DNA of 64,000 nt, taken from Tsukamurella sp. M9C. GTDB lineage: Bacteria; Actinomycetota; Actinomycetes; Mycobacteriales; Mycobacteriaceae. Under the pieces are notes generated by a model. It had not been told where the DNA came from and did not search any database. It worked only from the letters and a program-made list of their open reading frames with translations. Both the position numbers and the translations under genes were made by a program. Of this stretch, positions 17,758 to 26,442 are shown piece by piece (the first letter of the stretch is position 1; each line of letters opens with the position of its first letter). The stretch is taken from contig NZ_JAIULG010000018.1 of NCBI RefSeq assembly GCF_020169415.1, forward strand, positions 1 through 64,000. Reading direction: 5' to 3'.

Positions 17758-18393
17758 ATGACCGTTTCACGTATCCGTATCGCCACCATGCTGTCCGCCG
17801 TCGCCGTCGGTGCGTCCCTGATCGGCGCGTGCACCACCGGCGCGTCGACCGAGACCGCCGCGTCGAGCACCACCGCCACCGGCGCCGCCGACCACGCCGG
17901 CCACAGCATGGGCTCGTCGGCCCCGTCGAGCAGTGCGGTCACCGCGCAGTTCAACGACGCCGACGTCGACTTCGCCACGATGATGTACCCGCACCACGCC
18001 CAGGCCGTCGAGATGGCCAAGCTCGTCGAGGGCAAGGGGGCACGCCCGGAGGTCGTCGAGCTCGCCGCCGAGGTCCAGGGCGCGCAGCAGCCCGAGATGG
18101 ACGCTTTCACCCGCCTGCTCGCGCAGTGGGGCAAGCCCGCCCCCAACGCCACCATGGAGCACGCCATGGACGGGATGATGACGCCCGCGCAGATGGAGAG
18201 GCTCGGCACCCTCCGCGGCGCCGAGTTCGACCGCGAGTGGCTCACGATGATGATCGCCCACCACAAGGGCGCCATCGCCATGGCCGACACCGAGCTCGCG
18301 AAGGGCGTCAATCCGGAGAACCGGAAGCTCGCCGAGCAGATCAAGAGCGGCCAGCAGGCGGAGATCGCCCGCATGGAGAAGCTCCTGGCATAG
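17758..18393 (+). CDS. DUF305 lipoprotein
   Basis: 211 residues. Signal peptide with lipobox IGAC (Cys25), Ser/Thr linker, then two ferritin-like DUF305 helical-hairpin halves. Each half has the MM.P/AHH motif (TMMYPHHAQAVEMA and MMIAHHKGAIAMADTEL) that supplies His/Met metal ligands. DUF305 proteins commonly accompany copper resistance genes and are proposed periplasmic copper binders. It lies 82 bp after the DUF6153-like gene, so both should answer to the copper operator upstream. ATG preceded by AGAGGGAAC. Confidence 0.85.
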   Translation: MTVSRIRIATMLSAVAVGASLIGACTTGASTETAASSTTATGAADHAGHSMGSSAPSSSAVTAQFNDADVDFATMMYPHHAQAVEMAKLVEGKGARPEVVELAAEVQGAQQPEMDAFTRLLAQWGKPAPNATMEHAMDGMMTPAQMERLGTLRGAEFDREWLTMMIAHHKGAIAMADTELAKGVNPENRKLAEQIKSGQQAEIARMEKLLA

Positions 18394-18411
18394 CCGACAG
18401 CGGCGTCGTCA

Positions 18412-18444
18412 CGGCCGTCGCCCGCGATCAGCGGGCGGCGGCCG
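18412..18444 (+). terminator. GC-rich hairpin after the copper operon
   Basis: CGGCCGTCGCCCGC (18412-18425) pairs with 18431-18444 over 14 bp with one G-U pair and a 5-nt GATCA loop. No U tract follows. Confidence 0.6.
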
Positions 18445-18575
18445 TCGCGCTGGACGGCGGGGCCGCTGTCGCCCTCCCGTGAGATCCGACGAAATCATTC
18501 CACCGGAACGATTTTCGGGCACAATCAGCAGCGCACCGACGACCCACGTCATTGCTTCGAGAAAGCGAGCAACTG

Positions 18576-19964
18576 ATGACAGCGAGGCATGCCCTCCGCA
18601 AGCCCCGGCCGATCGCACTCGCGGCGGCGGGAACAGGTCTCGCGGGCGTGCTCGCCCTCACCGGCGGCGGTGCGGATTTCCTCGCGCAGGTCGCGGCCAA
18701 GACGATCATCGTCGTCGGCGGGGCCAGCGATCCGACCGGCAAGGACCAGTGGGCCCGGATCGGGCGCGACTACACCGGCCCCGCGCCGGTCTTCGTCCAG
18801 CACCCCGCCGTCTTCGGCATCGGCTTCCCCGGCTTCGCCCTCAGCAGCGACGGCAAGCACACCTACGCGCAGTCGAACGACATCGGCGCGGCGGCCACCG
18901 TCGACGCGATCACCGCGGCGAAGCAGGACCCGAACGAGGAGGTCGTGATCTACACGATCTCCCAGGGCGCCGACGTCGTGGGCCTCGCGGTGCTGCGGTA
19001 CGGAAAGGATCACCCGCTGCCGTCCGGCGGGTCCGCGGGAATCACCGTCATCGAGCAGGGCAGCCCGAGCTTCATCCGCTCCGGTGCGTGGAACCTGATT
19101 CCCGCGGGGATCCCGGGTCTCCACAACGGCCCCGTCCGCAACGACGGCGCGTCCGGCGCGACGGTGGTCAGCATCTGCGTCAAGGGCGATTTCGGCTGCG
19201 GGATGGGCGTCAACCCCCTGATCGCCGCGTTCTACTTCCCGCCGGGCTTCCTGATGCACGGCACCGTTTACACCGCGGAGAACATCGGCCGCTACTCCCC
19301 GACCACCGGCGAGGCCTTCACGCCGGGATCAACTCCCGAGACGCCCGTCGGCACCCGCACCGAGACCCGCAACGGCAACACCGTCACCGTCGAGACCTAC
19401 GCGAACGGCACCGTCAAGCGGACGTGGACCGAGGACAACACGACGTGGGTGTCGATCGACACGGGCGAGAATCCGTGGGGTTGGATGCTGCGCCGCAACG
19501 GCATCGACGTGCCGAAGGAGTTCGACCAGCTCCTGAACGCACTGATTCCGGTGCCCGAGCCCGGTGACTCCGGCCTGATTCCCGGACTGCCCGTCTCCTC
19601 GCCGGACGACCGGGCCGCGTCGCCCGCACGGCACGGCGCCGCACGGCCCGACGCGGTCACCGTCGCCGAGCTGGTCGCGAGCAGCGAGCTCATGACGACG
19701 CCCGCGGTCGAGCCGGTGGCGCCGACGGAGCAGGCGACGGCCGCGGTGCCCGCACCGTCGACTCCCCCGACCGAGCCGGGCGCGACGCCGGAGCCGGTCA
19801 CCGGTGGCTCGGTCCCGTCGACCCCCTCGGACCCGCCGGCCGAGACCCCCGCGCCCGAGGCCCCGTCCACCGAGGTCGCACCGTCGGAGACCCCGGCGCC
19901 CGAGGTCTCCGAGCCCGACGCGACCGAGCAGGCCACGAGCGCCGCGGCGGAGACCGCCGCCTAG
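18576..19964 (+). CDS. Exported PE-PPE-domain serine hydrolase with PT-rich tail
   Basis: 462 residues. A basic N-terminus and hydrophobic helix (LAAAGTGLAGVLALTGGGA) form a signal sequence. The PE-PPE alpha/beta-hydrolase domain spans about residues 35-230, with the nucleophile elbow YTISQGADV and substrate-loop text NPLIAAFYFPPGFLMHG. A Pro/Thr/Glu/Ala-rich low-complexity tail occupies the last 120 residues. PE-PPE domains act as esterases on envelope lipids in mycobacteria. There is no PE or PPE domain and no ESX genes nearby. ATG 18576 is preferred to the upstream TTG. The end overlaps the convergent ADH gene by CTAG. Confidence 0.8.
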   Translation: MTARHALRKPRPIALAAAGTGLAGVLALTGGGADFLAQVAAKTIIVVGGASDPTGKDQWARIGRDYTGPAPVFVQHPAVFGIGFPGFALSSDGKHTYAQSNDIGAAATVDAITAAKQDPNEEVVIYTISQGADVVGLAVLRYGKDHPLPSGGSAGITVIEQGSPSFIRSGAWNLIPAGIPGLHNGPVRNDGASGATVVSICVKGDFGCGMGVNPLIAAFYFPPGFLMHGTVYTAENIGRYSPTTGEAFTPGSTPETPVGTRTETRNGNTVTVETYANGTVKRTWTEDNTTWVSIDTGENPWGWMLRRNGIDVPKEFDQLLNALIPVPEPGDSGLIPGLPVSSPDDRAASPARHGAARPDAVTVAELVASSELMTTPAVEPVAPTEQATAAVPAPSTPPTEPGATPEPVTGGSVPSTPSDPPAETPAPEAPSTEVAPSETPAPEVSEPDATEQATSAAAETAA

Positions 19965-21118
19965 CCGTAGACCTCGTCGTACAGGGCGACGATCTCGGCG
20001 GCGTCGGGGACGCGCGGGTTGTTGCCGGGCGAGCCCGACGCCAGGGCCTGCTCCGCCATGAGTGGGGCCAGCTCGTCCCACCGCGCCTTGTCGATGCCGT
20101 ACGCGCGCGGCGTGGGCACCGCCAGGTTGGCGCAGAGCTGCTCGATCTCGCCGACGAGCGCCTGTGCGAGGGCCTGGTCGGAGTCGCCCGCCAGCCCGTA
20201 CGCCCGGGCGCAGTCCGCGTAGCGGGCCGGCGCCGCGCCGACGGAGAAGCGCATCACCGCGGGCAGCAGCATCGCGTTCGACAGTCCGTGCGCCACATGG
20301 AAATGCGCCCCGATCGGCCGGCTCATGCCGTGCACGAGCGCGACCGAGCTGTTCGAGAAGGCGACACCGGCCTGCGTGGCGGCGAGCATCATCGCCTCGC
20401 GGGCCGGGCGGTCGGCACCGTCGGCGTAGACGGCCCGGATGTTGGCGGAGATCGTCGAGATCGCGGTGAGGGCGAAGCCGTCGGCGAACGGATTCGCCTT
20501 GCGGCTGACGTACGCCTCGATCGCGTGGGTGAGGGCGTCCACGCCGGTGTCCGCCGTGAGCCGCGCGGGCATCGACAGGGTGAGCTCGTAGTCGACGATC
20601 GCCGCGACCGGCAGGAACGCCGGCCCCGGGCAGAGCATCTTCTCGTCGCTGGCGCTGTCGGTGATGATGCTGAACTGCGTGGCCTCGCTGCCGCTGCCGG
20701 CCGTCGTCGGGATCGCGATCACCGGGAGCGCGGGCCCGACGGTGACCGTCGGGGCCTTGTAGTCCCGCATCGTGCCGCCGCCCGCGGCGAGCACCGCGAG
20801 GGCCTTCGCCGTGTCCAGGGGGCTGCCGCCGCCGAGTCCGATGACGCAGTCCGCGCCGTGCTCGCGGACAACGGCGAGGCCGGGCGCGAGCGAATCGGTG
20901 GTCGGGTCGGGCACCGTGCGGTCGAAAACCGACACCTCGCAGCCGGCGTCGGTCAGGGCCGCGACCAGCCGCGCGACGGTGCCCTGCGCGGAGAGGAAGG
21001 CGTCCGTCACGACCACCGGTCGGGAGAAGCCGAGGTCCCGGACCAGGCGGCCGGAGTCGGCGAGTGCGCCCCCTCCGACCGCGAGCCGACGGGGAAGTCC
21101 TATCTGCGCTGCAGTCAT
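19961..21118 (-). CDS. Iron-type alcohol dehydrogenase
   Basis: 385 residues, group III (Fe) ADH. NAD-site GGGSPLDTAKA is near residues 97-107, and PTTAGSGSEAT near 138-148. Metal ligands are Asp in DYELT, then DALTHAIEAYVS, HGMSRPIGAHFHVAHG and the following histidine. It oxidises primary alcohols or reduces aldehydes with NAD(P)H; substrate unknown. Monocistronic, divergent from the VIT1-like transporter with only 27 bp between starts, so the two promoters overlap. Its end overlaps the PE-PPE gene by two bases beyond the stop. Confidence 0.9.
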   Translation of the reverse strand: MTAAQIGLPRRLAVGGGALADSGRLVRDLGFSRPVVVTDAFLSAQGTVARLVAALTDAGCEVSVFDRTVPDPTTDSLAPGLAVVREHGADCVIGLGGGSPLDTAKALAVLAAGGGTMRDYKAPTVTVGPALPVIAIPTTAGSGSEATQFSIITDSASDEKMLCPGPAFLPVAAIVDYELTLSMPARLTADTGVDALTHAIEAYVSRKANPFADGFALTAISTISANIRAVYADGADRPAREAMMLAATQAGVAFSNSSVALVHGMSRPIGAHFHVAHGLSNAMLLPAVMRFSVGAAPARYADCARAYGLAGDSDQALAQALVGEIEQLCANLAVPTPRAYGIDKARWDELAPLMAEQALASGSPGNNPRVPDAAEIVALYDEVYG

Positions 21119-21145
21119 GCCACGAACGTACCTAGACTCCTTCCC

Positions 21146-21868
21146 ATGGCTGAGCAGATCGGTGAAGGCACACACGAATTCGAGCCGCACCACGCCGCGA
21201 TCGGGGACCGTCTCAACTGGCTGCGGGCGGGCGTGCTCGGCGCGAACGACGGGCTGATCTCGACGGCGGGCATCGTCATCGGCGTGGCCGCGGCCACCGG
21301 CGAGTCCTCGGCGATCCTCACCGCGGGCATCGCGGGCCTCACCGCGGGTGCGGTGTCGATGGCGCTCGGCGAGTACGTCTCGGTGAGCACGCAGCGCGAC
21401 ACCGAGGTCGCGCTCATCGCCAAGGAGAAGGCCGAGCTCAAGGAGATGCCCGACGACGAGTTCGCCGAGCTGGAGCAGATCTACCGGCAGAAGGGGCTCT
21501 CCCCCACGACGGCGCGCCTCGTCGCCGAGGAGCTCACGGCGAACGACCCGCTGCAGGCGCACCTCGACGCCGAGCTCGGCATCGACGAGGAGAACCTCAC
21601 AAGTCCGGTCGCGGCGGCGTTGTCCTCGGCCGTCTCGTTCAGCGTGGGCGCGAGCATCCCGATCCTGGCCTCGCTCATCGAGGGGCAGCGGATCCTCGCC
21701 ATCGTGCTGGCCGTGCTGGTGGGGCTCGCGCTCACCGGCTACGTCTCCGCGCGGCTGGGCGACGCGGACGTCCGGCGCGCGACGGCTCGCGTCGTGATCG
21801 GCGGCCTCATCGCGATGGCCGTCACCTACGCCGTGGGTAAGCTCCTCGGCACCACTGGAATCGCCTGA
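21146..21868 (+). CDS. VIT1/CCC1-family Fe/Mn transporter
   Basis: 240 residues. Five membrane helices, beginning with WLRAGVLGANDGLISTAGI, the family hallmark. A cytosolic Glu-rich metal-binding domain sits between helices 2 and 3 (KEKAELKEMPDDEFAELEQI). VIT1 proteins move Fe2+ or Mn2+ out of the cytosol, usually by proton exchange. It is followed after 11 bp by the gamma-carbonic anhydrase, likely the same transcript. Confidence 0.9.
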   Translation: MAEQIGEGTHEFEPHHAAIGDRLNWLRAGVLGANDGLISTAGIVIGVAAATGESSAILTAGIAGLTAGAVSMALGEYVSVSTQRDTEVALIAKEKAELKEMPDDEFAELEQIYRQKGLSPTTARLVAEELTANDPLQAHLDAELGIDEENLTSPVAAALSSAVSFSVGASIPILASLIEGQRILAIVLAVLVGLALTGYVSARLGDADVRRATARVVIGGLIAMAVTYAVGKLLGTTGIA

Positions 21869-21879
21869 GGAGGCCGCGA

Positions 21880-22398
21880 GTGATCGCTCGGTTCGCAGAC
21901 AAGACGCCCCGCATCGCCGAGACGGCGTGGGTGGCCGAGACCGCCACCGTCGTGGGCGACGTGGAGCTCGGGCCGGGCGTCGGGGTGTTCTACAGCGCCG
22001 TGGTCCGCGGCGACACGACGCCCATCGTCATCGGCGAGAACAGCAACGTCCAGGACGGCGTGGCGATGCACGCCGACCCGGGCTTCCCGCTGACCGTCGG
22101 CGAGCGGGTGTCCATCGGACACAACGCCGTGGTGCACGGCTGCACCGTCGGCGACGACGTGCTCATCGGGATGGGCGCGGTCGTGCTCAACGGCGCGGTG
22201 ATCGGCGCCGGCAGCCTGATCGCCGCCAACGCGCTGGTCCCCCAGGGGATGGAGGTGCCGCCCGGCTCGATGGTCGCGGGGGTGCCCGCCAAGGTGCGGC
22301 GCGAGCTGTCCGAGGACGAGCGCGCCGGGATCACCGCGAACGCGGCCGGCTACCAGTTCCTCACGCAGGCCCACGCGACGCAGACCGGACCGGCGTAG
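21880..22398 (+). CDS. Gamma-class carbonic anhydrase-like hexapeptide protein
   Basis: 172 residues, mostly left-handed beta-helix hexapeptide repeats. Zinc-ligand histidines are in VAMHADPGFPLTVG, SIGHNAVVHGC and its neighbour, and RGDTTPIVIGENSNVQDG is the family signature. These trimers may hydrate CO2 using Zn/Fe, though some relatives bind metal without clear activity. It starts at GTG 21880 after a GAGGAGGCC ribosome site, immediately downstream of the VIT1-like gene. Confidence 0.9.
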   Translation: MIARFADKTPRIAETAWVAETATVVGDVELGPGVGVFYSAVVRGDTTPIVIGENSNVQDGVAMHADPGFPLTVGERVSIGHNAVVHGCTVGDDVLIGMGAVVLNGAVIGAGSLIAANALVPQGMEVPPGSMVAGVPAKVRRELSEDERAGITANAAGYQFLTQAHATQTGPA

Positions 22399-22428
22399 CT
22401 CGGACCCGTCGGGCCGAGGCCGGGCGAC

Positions 22429-22914
22429 TCAGAGTCCGGACCACACCATCGTCGCGCCGGAGTGCCCGGCGGCGATCACGCCCCAGATGCACGCGGCGGC
22501 GGCGACCGTCGACAGCACGCCCAACACGACGGACCCCGCGCGACCGGACAGCACCGTCGCCCCGGAGGCGCGGGAGGCGACCGCCGGGCTGGACCCGGCC
22601 CACACCAGGACCGCGACGACGAGCAACGCCAGCGACCACAGGAACGTGGCCGTCCCCTGGGTCTCGTGGCCCGCGATCTGCTCGCGCATCCCCTCCATCG
22701 ACGGGCGCTGCTCCAGCTTCTCCCCCGACTCCTTCGCGAGGTAGCACGCCAGCGCCGCGACCAGCGCCAACACGGGCAATCCGACGCCCAACCGGGCGCG
22801 GGCCGAGGGCCACCACGCGGCGACGACGAGGGCCAGCGCGGCGAGTGGCAACAGGACCACCGCGGCATGGACCAACAGCGGATGACTCGGAATTCCCGCG
22901 ATCTCGGTGAGCAC
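22429..22914 (-). CDS. DUF2231-like membrane protein
   Basis: 161 residues, four membrane helices. The N-terminal GIPSHPLLVHAAVVLLPLA is the DUF2231 hallmark; its histidines may hold heme or a redox cofactor, but the family is uncharacterised. It is divergent from the Rieske lipoprotein with fewer than 30 bp between starts, an arrangement that suggests joint control and perhaps a shared redox role. Confidence 0.8.
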   Translation of the reverse strand: MLTEIAGIPSHPLLVHAAVVLLPLAALALVVAAWWPSARARLGVGLPVLALVAALACYLAKESGEKLEQRPSMEGMREQIAGHETQGTATFLWSLALLVVAVLVWAGSSPAVASRASGATVLSGRAGSVVLGVLSTVAAAACIWGVIAAGHSGATMVWSGL

Positions 22915-22943
22915 GCATCAATGCTGGCAGAGTGGACCCTGTG

Positions 22944-23423
22944 ATGCAGACAACTCAGCCAACCTTCTGCCCCACGCGGCGCGCGGTGCTCGCGGCCCTT
23001 CCCGGTATCGCGATCCTGCCCGTCGCGGTGGCCTGTGGAACGACCTCGAAGACCGACGACTCCTCGTCGGGCTCCACTCCAGCGAACGACACCTCGTCGA
23101 ACGGCACCTCCGGCGGCGGCACGGCGCCGGGCGGCGGCGCCCGGATCCCCGTTGCCCAGGTGCCCGTCGGGAGCGCCGTGGTGATCGCGGGCGCGAAGCC
23201 CTACGTGGTCGCCCAGCCCACCGACGGAGCGTTCGTCGCCTTCGACGCCGCGTGCACCCATCAGGGCGTGACCGTGGCGGCGCAGGACGGCCTGTCCCTG
23301 CAGTGCCCGGCGCACGGGAGCAAGTTCAACGGCGGCACGGGCGCGGTCGAGGGCGGGCCCGCGAAAACGGCGCTGGCCTCGGTCCCCGTGCGCCGCGACG
23401 GGGAGAACCTCGTCGTCGGGTGA
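22944..23423 (+). CDS. Rieske [2Fe-2S] lipoprotein
   Basis: 159 residues. Twin-arginine-like RRAVLAALPG followed by a lipobox-like VAC with Cys31. A Ser/Thr/Gly linker leads to a small Rieske domain with CTH (Cys104, His106) and CPAHGS (Cys121, His124), the complete cluster ligand set. A folded cluster protein would use the Tat route, fitting the RR pair. It is an exported electron carrier of unknown partner. GTG at 22932 is an alternative start that leaves almost no leader. Confidence 0.85.
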   Translation: MQTTQPTFCPTRRAVLAALPGIAILPVAVACGTTSKTDDSSSGSTPANDTSSNGTSGGGTAPGGGARIPVAQVPVGSAVVIAGAKPYVVAQPTDGAFVAFDAACTHQGVTVAAQDGLSLQCPAHGSKFNGGTGAVEGGPAKTALASVPVRRDGENLVVG

Positions 23424-23544
23424 CGCCGGGGTGATAGACGTAGACCCGCAAGCTACCGCGTTGTAGCATGGCGGGAACGTTATTGAATTGGTCTCAGTAG
23501 GCAGCCACCGCCGGGACCGTCACCACTTCGACGAGGAGACTCCC

Positions 23545-25029
23545 GTGGCCAATCCCGAGGCGATCTACAAGGACGTGCTCATCGTGGGCGCCGGTCTCGC
23601 CGGCATCGACACCGCCTACCGCGTGTCGAACGAGGTCCCGCACTTCAGCTACGCCGTTCTCGAGCAGCGCGCCGAGATGGGCGGCACCTGGGACCTGTTC
23701 AAGTACCCCGGTATCCGCTCCGATTCCGACATCTTCAGCCTCAGCTACCCCTTCCTCCCGTGGAAGGGCACCAACCGCCTCGCCAGCGGCCCGGAGATCA
23801 AGGCCTACATCGAAGAGGCCGCCGCGAAGTTCGGCATCACCAAGAACATCAGCTTCAACACCAAGGTCGGCACCGTCGACTTCGACTCGCGTACCGACCT
23901 GTGGTCCGTCACGGCGGAGCGCGACGGCGAGCAGGTCGTGTACCAGTCGCGCTTCCTCGTGGCGTGCACCGGCTACTACAACTACGAGGCGGGCTACGAG
24001 CCGCCCTTCCCCGGCGTGGACCGGTTCCAGGGCCAGATCGTGCACCCGCAGCACTGGCCCGAGGACCTCGACTACAAGGACAAGAAGGTCGTGGTCATCG
24101 GGTCCGGCGCCACCGCCATCACCCTGATCCCGTCGATGGCCGACGACGTCGAGCACATCACCATGCTGCAGCGCTCCCCCACGTACGTGCTGCCGGTCCC
24201 CAACGCCGACCCGCTGACGATGTTCGGCGCGAAGGTGCTCCCGGCGACCGTCTCGCACAACATCACGCGCAACGTGAACGCCGTGATCAACGTCGGCCAG
24301 TACGTCCTCGCACGGTCGTTCCCGAAGACCTCGCGCAAGTTCCTGCGCAAGCTCAACCAGGCCATGCTGCCCGAGGGCTACGACGTGGACGTCCACTTCA
24401 AGCCGAAGTACGAGCCCTGGGACCAGCGCCTCTGCGTCGTCCCGAACGGCGACCTGTTCAAGACGATCAAGGACGGCAAGGCCGAGGTGGTCACCGACAC
24501 CATCGAGACCTTCACCGAGAAGGGCATCCGCCTGACCTCGGGCCGCGAGCTCGAGGCCGACATCGTGATCACCGCGACCGGCCTGCAGCTGCTGGCCTTC
24601 GGCGGCGTCGAGGTCAACGTCGACGGCGCCCCGATCAAGCCCAACGACAAGTTCGCGTACAACGGCTACATGCTCGAGGGCGTGCCGAACTTCGCGTTCA
24701 TCATCGGCTACACCAACAACTCGTGGACGCTGCGCGCCGACATCTCGGCCCGCGGCATCGCGCGCCTGCTCAACCACATGGTGGTCAAGGGCTACACGCA
24801 CGTCGAGCCGCAGGTCGGCGGCAAGGTGCTGACCGAGCACCCCGCGCTCGACCTGAGCTCGGGCTACGTGCAGCGGTCGCCCGACGCGATGCCCAAGGCC
24901 GCCACGGAGCAGCCGTGGATGATCCGGCACAACTTCGTGCTGGACTCGCTGGACTACCAGCGCTCGCGCGTCGACGCCCCCGAGCTGAAGTTCGGCACCG
25001 TCGCGGCGGCGTCGAAGGCCGGCGTCTGA
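23545..25029 (+). CDS. ethA: EthA-like Baeyer-Villiger monooxygenase
   Basis: 494 residues, about the length of M. tuberculosis EthA and strongly like it. FAD site GAGLAG (15-20), EMGGTWDLFKYPGIRSDSD (44-62), BVMO fingerprint F161-x-G-x3-H167-x3-W171, NADPH site GSGATA (186-191), LPEGYDV and WDQRLC. EthA oxidises ketones and activates thioamide prodrugs such as ethionamide. No EthR-type repressor is adjacent, unlike in M. tuberculosis. The GTG start follows GACGAGGAG. A strong terminator at 25051 closes the unit. Confidence 0.88.
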   Translation: MANPEAIYKDVLIVGAGLAGIDTAYRVSNEVPHFSYAVLEQRAEMGGTWDLFKYPGIRSDSDIFSLSYPFLPWKGTNRLASGPEIKAYIEEAAAKFGITKNISFNTKVGTVDFDSRTDLWSVTAERDGEQVVYQSRFLVACTGYYNYEAGYEPPFPGVDRFQGQIVHPQHWPEDLDYKDKKVVVIGSGATAITLIPSMADDVEHITMLQRSPTYVLPVPNADPLTMFGAKVLPATVSHNITRNVNAVINVGQYVLARSFPKTSRKFLRKLNQAMLPEGYDVDVHFKPKYEPWDQRLCVVPNGDLFKTIKDGKAEVVTDTIETFTEKGIRLTSGRELEADIVITATGLQLLAFGGVEVNVDGAPIKPNDKFAYNGYMLEGVPNFAFIIGYTNNSWTLRADISARGIARLLNHMVVKGYTHVEPQVGGKVLTEHPALDLSSGYVQRSPDAMPKAATEQPWMIRHNFVLDSLDYQRSRVDAPELKFGTVAAASKAGV

Positions 25030-25050
25030 TCGCCTGACCCGGAACCGAGA

Positions 25051-25080
25051 GAACCCGCCCCCTCCAGAGGGGGCGGGTTC
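25051..25080 (+). terminator. Strong hairpin terminator after ethA
   Basis: GAACCCGCCCCCT (25051-25063) pairs perfectly with 25068-25080 around a CCAG tetraloop: 13 bp. Followed by ATTCGTCG, not a U tract; it may serve both converging genes. Confidence 0.85.
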
Positions 25081-25120
25081 ATTCGTCGTGTGCGGGCCGG
25101 GAGGCCCTCCGGGAAGGGGC

Positions 25121-25792
25121 CTACGAGCCCTGCACGTAGGTGCCGCCGACGGTGTTGCGCACCACGATCGGCGAGCCGATCGGGAAGTTGTCGTAGAAGT
25201 ACTTGCCGTTGGCCGTGCTCACGTTGAGGCAGCCGTGGCTCACGTTGGAGACGCCCTGCTGGTTCACCGACCACGGGGCGGCGTGCACGAAGATGCCGCT
25301 CCAGGACATGCGCGTGGCGTACTCGACGTAGGTGCGGTAGCCCTCCGGCGAGTCGACCGGCACGCCGTACGTGGACGAGTCCATGTACATGTCGCGCTTC
25401 TTCTCCATGGTGTAGTACGTGCCGTTCGGCGTGGGGTGCTTGTTGGTGCCGAAGGACGTCGGCATGGTCTTGACGACCTCGCCGTCGTGCCACACGGTGA
25501 TCTGCTTGGTGTTGTCGTCCGCGAGGGCGACCCAGCCGGTCTTGGTCGCGACGGGAGGCTCCGGCGAGGCCGCGACGGTCGTGCTCGTCTCGGTGGCGCC
25601 CGAGGGCGTGGACGGGCCGGTGGGCCGCGGCGTGGCCGGGCGCGGGGTGGTCGGGCGCGACGGGGTGGTGGGCGCTGCGCCCGCGACGGCCGCGGAGGCC
25701 GTCGCGGCGACGATCGCCGCTGCGGCGCCCGCGCCCAGGCGTGCGAAGCCGCGCCGGTCGACGCCGGTGGGACCGAGGTTCCGGTCAGTCAT
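25121..25792 (-). CDS. L,D-transpeptidase (YkuD), secreted
   Basis: 223 residues. Twin-arginine-like start (DRRGFARLGAGAAAAIVAAT), a Pro/Thr-rich stalk (41-80), then a YkuD domain ending with the catalytic SHGCLNVS motif (His186, Cys188). It has no Ig-like domains, unlike LdtMt2-type enzymes. It would cross-link peptidoglycan 3-3 or attach proteins in the envelope. Monocistronic, convergent with ethA across a shared terminator. Confidence 0.9.
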   Translation of the reverse strand: MTDRNLGPTGVDRRGFARLGAGAAAAIVAATASAAVAGAAPTTPSRPTTPRPATPRPTGPSTPSGATETSTTVAASPEPPVATKTGWVALADDNTKQITVWHDGEVVKTMPTSFGTNKHPTPNGTYYTMEKKRDMYMDSSTYGVPVDSPEGYRTYVEYATRMSWSGIFVHAAPWSVNQQGVSNVSHGCLNVSTANGKYFYDNFPIGSPIVVRNTVGGTYVQGS

Positions 25793-25830
25793 CGTTGTTC
25801 CTCCTGCGGTATCAAGCTTTGCGCACGATT

Positions 25831-26442
25831 CTACGGGTCCAGGGCCTCAGGTGAAGAAATCCCTGAACCTGAGCTGAGGATCACACCGCTCGCGTTCAGC
25901 ATCCAATGGACCACGAAGCAGGGCCACCACCTGCCGGTTCGTCGCGCGAGGGCGTCCATCAGGGCCCCGAAGCCCGCGGTGACGCCGATTGTCGGAAGGA
26001 CGGGGTCGTGAGCGCTGTGCGCTGCGCCGACGTGCCACAAACCGAACGTCAGCGGCCCCGCCACGGCGCCCGCCCGTCGGCCGTAGGCGGCCTCCAGCGC
26101 CGGCGTCAGCGACCCGCGGAAGAGCAGTTCCTCCGGCAGCGCGGTGCCCAGCGGGATGTCCACGAGGACCCACTTCGCCCGGTTCGACGGTGCCTCCCGC
26201 CGCACGGGCCGGACGAGGGCCAGACCCGCCCCGGCGAGCGCTCCCCCGGCGACGACGCCGGCCGCCGTCGGGACGTGCGACCGGGCGAGGGCGGCGTCCG
26301 CGGCGCAGAAGGCGAGCGTCGCCGCCGAGCGGGCGTCCCGGTTCCAGCCGAACCGGTCCGCGAGGCGCGGCAGCGCCGCGTTGGACCACGCCACCGCGGC
26401 GCCCGCCGCCAGCGCGGGTGCTCCCCGCCGAGCCCGGGTCAC
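25831..26442 (-). CDS. CPBP-family intramembrane glutamic protease
   Basis: 203 residues, several membrane helices. All CPBP (Abi) motifs are present: EELLFRG, FGLWHVGAAH and HWMLNAS. It is related to Rce1/MroQ-type proteases, but the bacterial substrate is unknown. GTG start overlaps the stop of the upstream hydrolase-like lipoprotein gene (GTGA), so the two are coupled. Confidence 0.85.
   Translation of the reverse strand: MTRARRGAPALAAGAAVAWSNAALPRLADRFGWNRDARSAATLAFCAADAALARSHVPTAAGVVAGGALAGAGLALVRPVRREAPSNRAKWVLVDIPLGTALPEELLFRGSLTPALEAAYGRRAGAVAGPLTFGLWHVGAAHSAHDPVLPTIGVTAGFGALMDALARRTGRWWPCFVVHWMLNASGVILSSGSGISSPEALDP

Noticed and set aside
19640-19960. Pro/Thr/Glu-rich tail of the PE-PPE protein as a tandem repeat array
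   Set aside because: Periodicity is weak and irregular; it is better described as a low-complexity linker-like tail.
23452-23467. GCTAC/GTAGC inverted repeat before ethA as an EthR-type operator
   Set aside because: Arms are only five bases, no ethR gene is adjacent, and short dyads like this are expected by chance.
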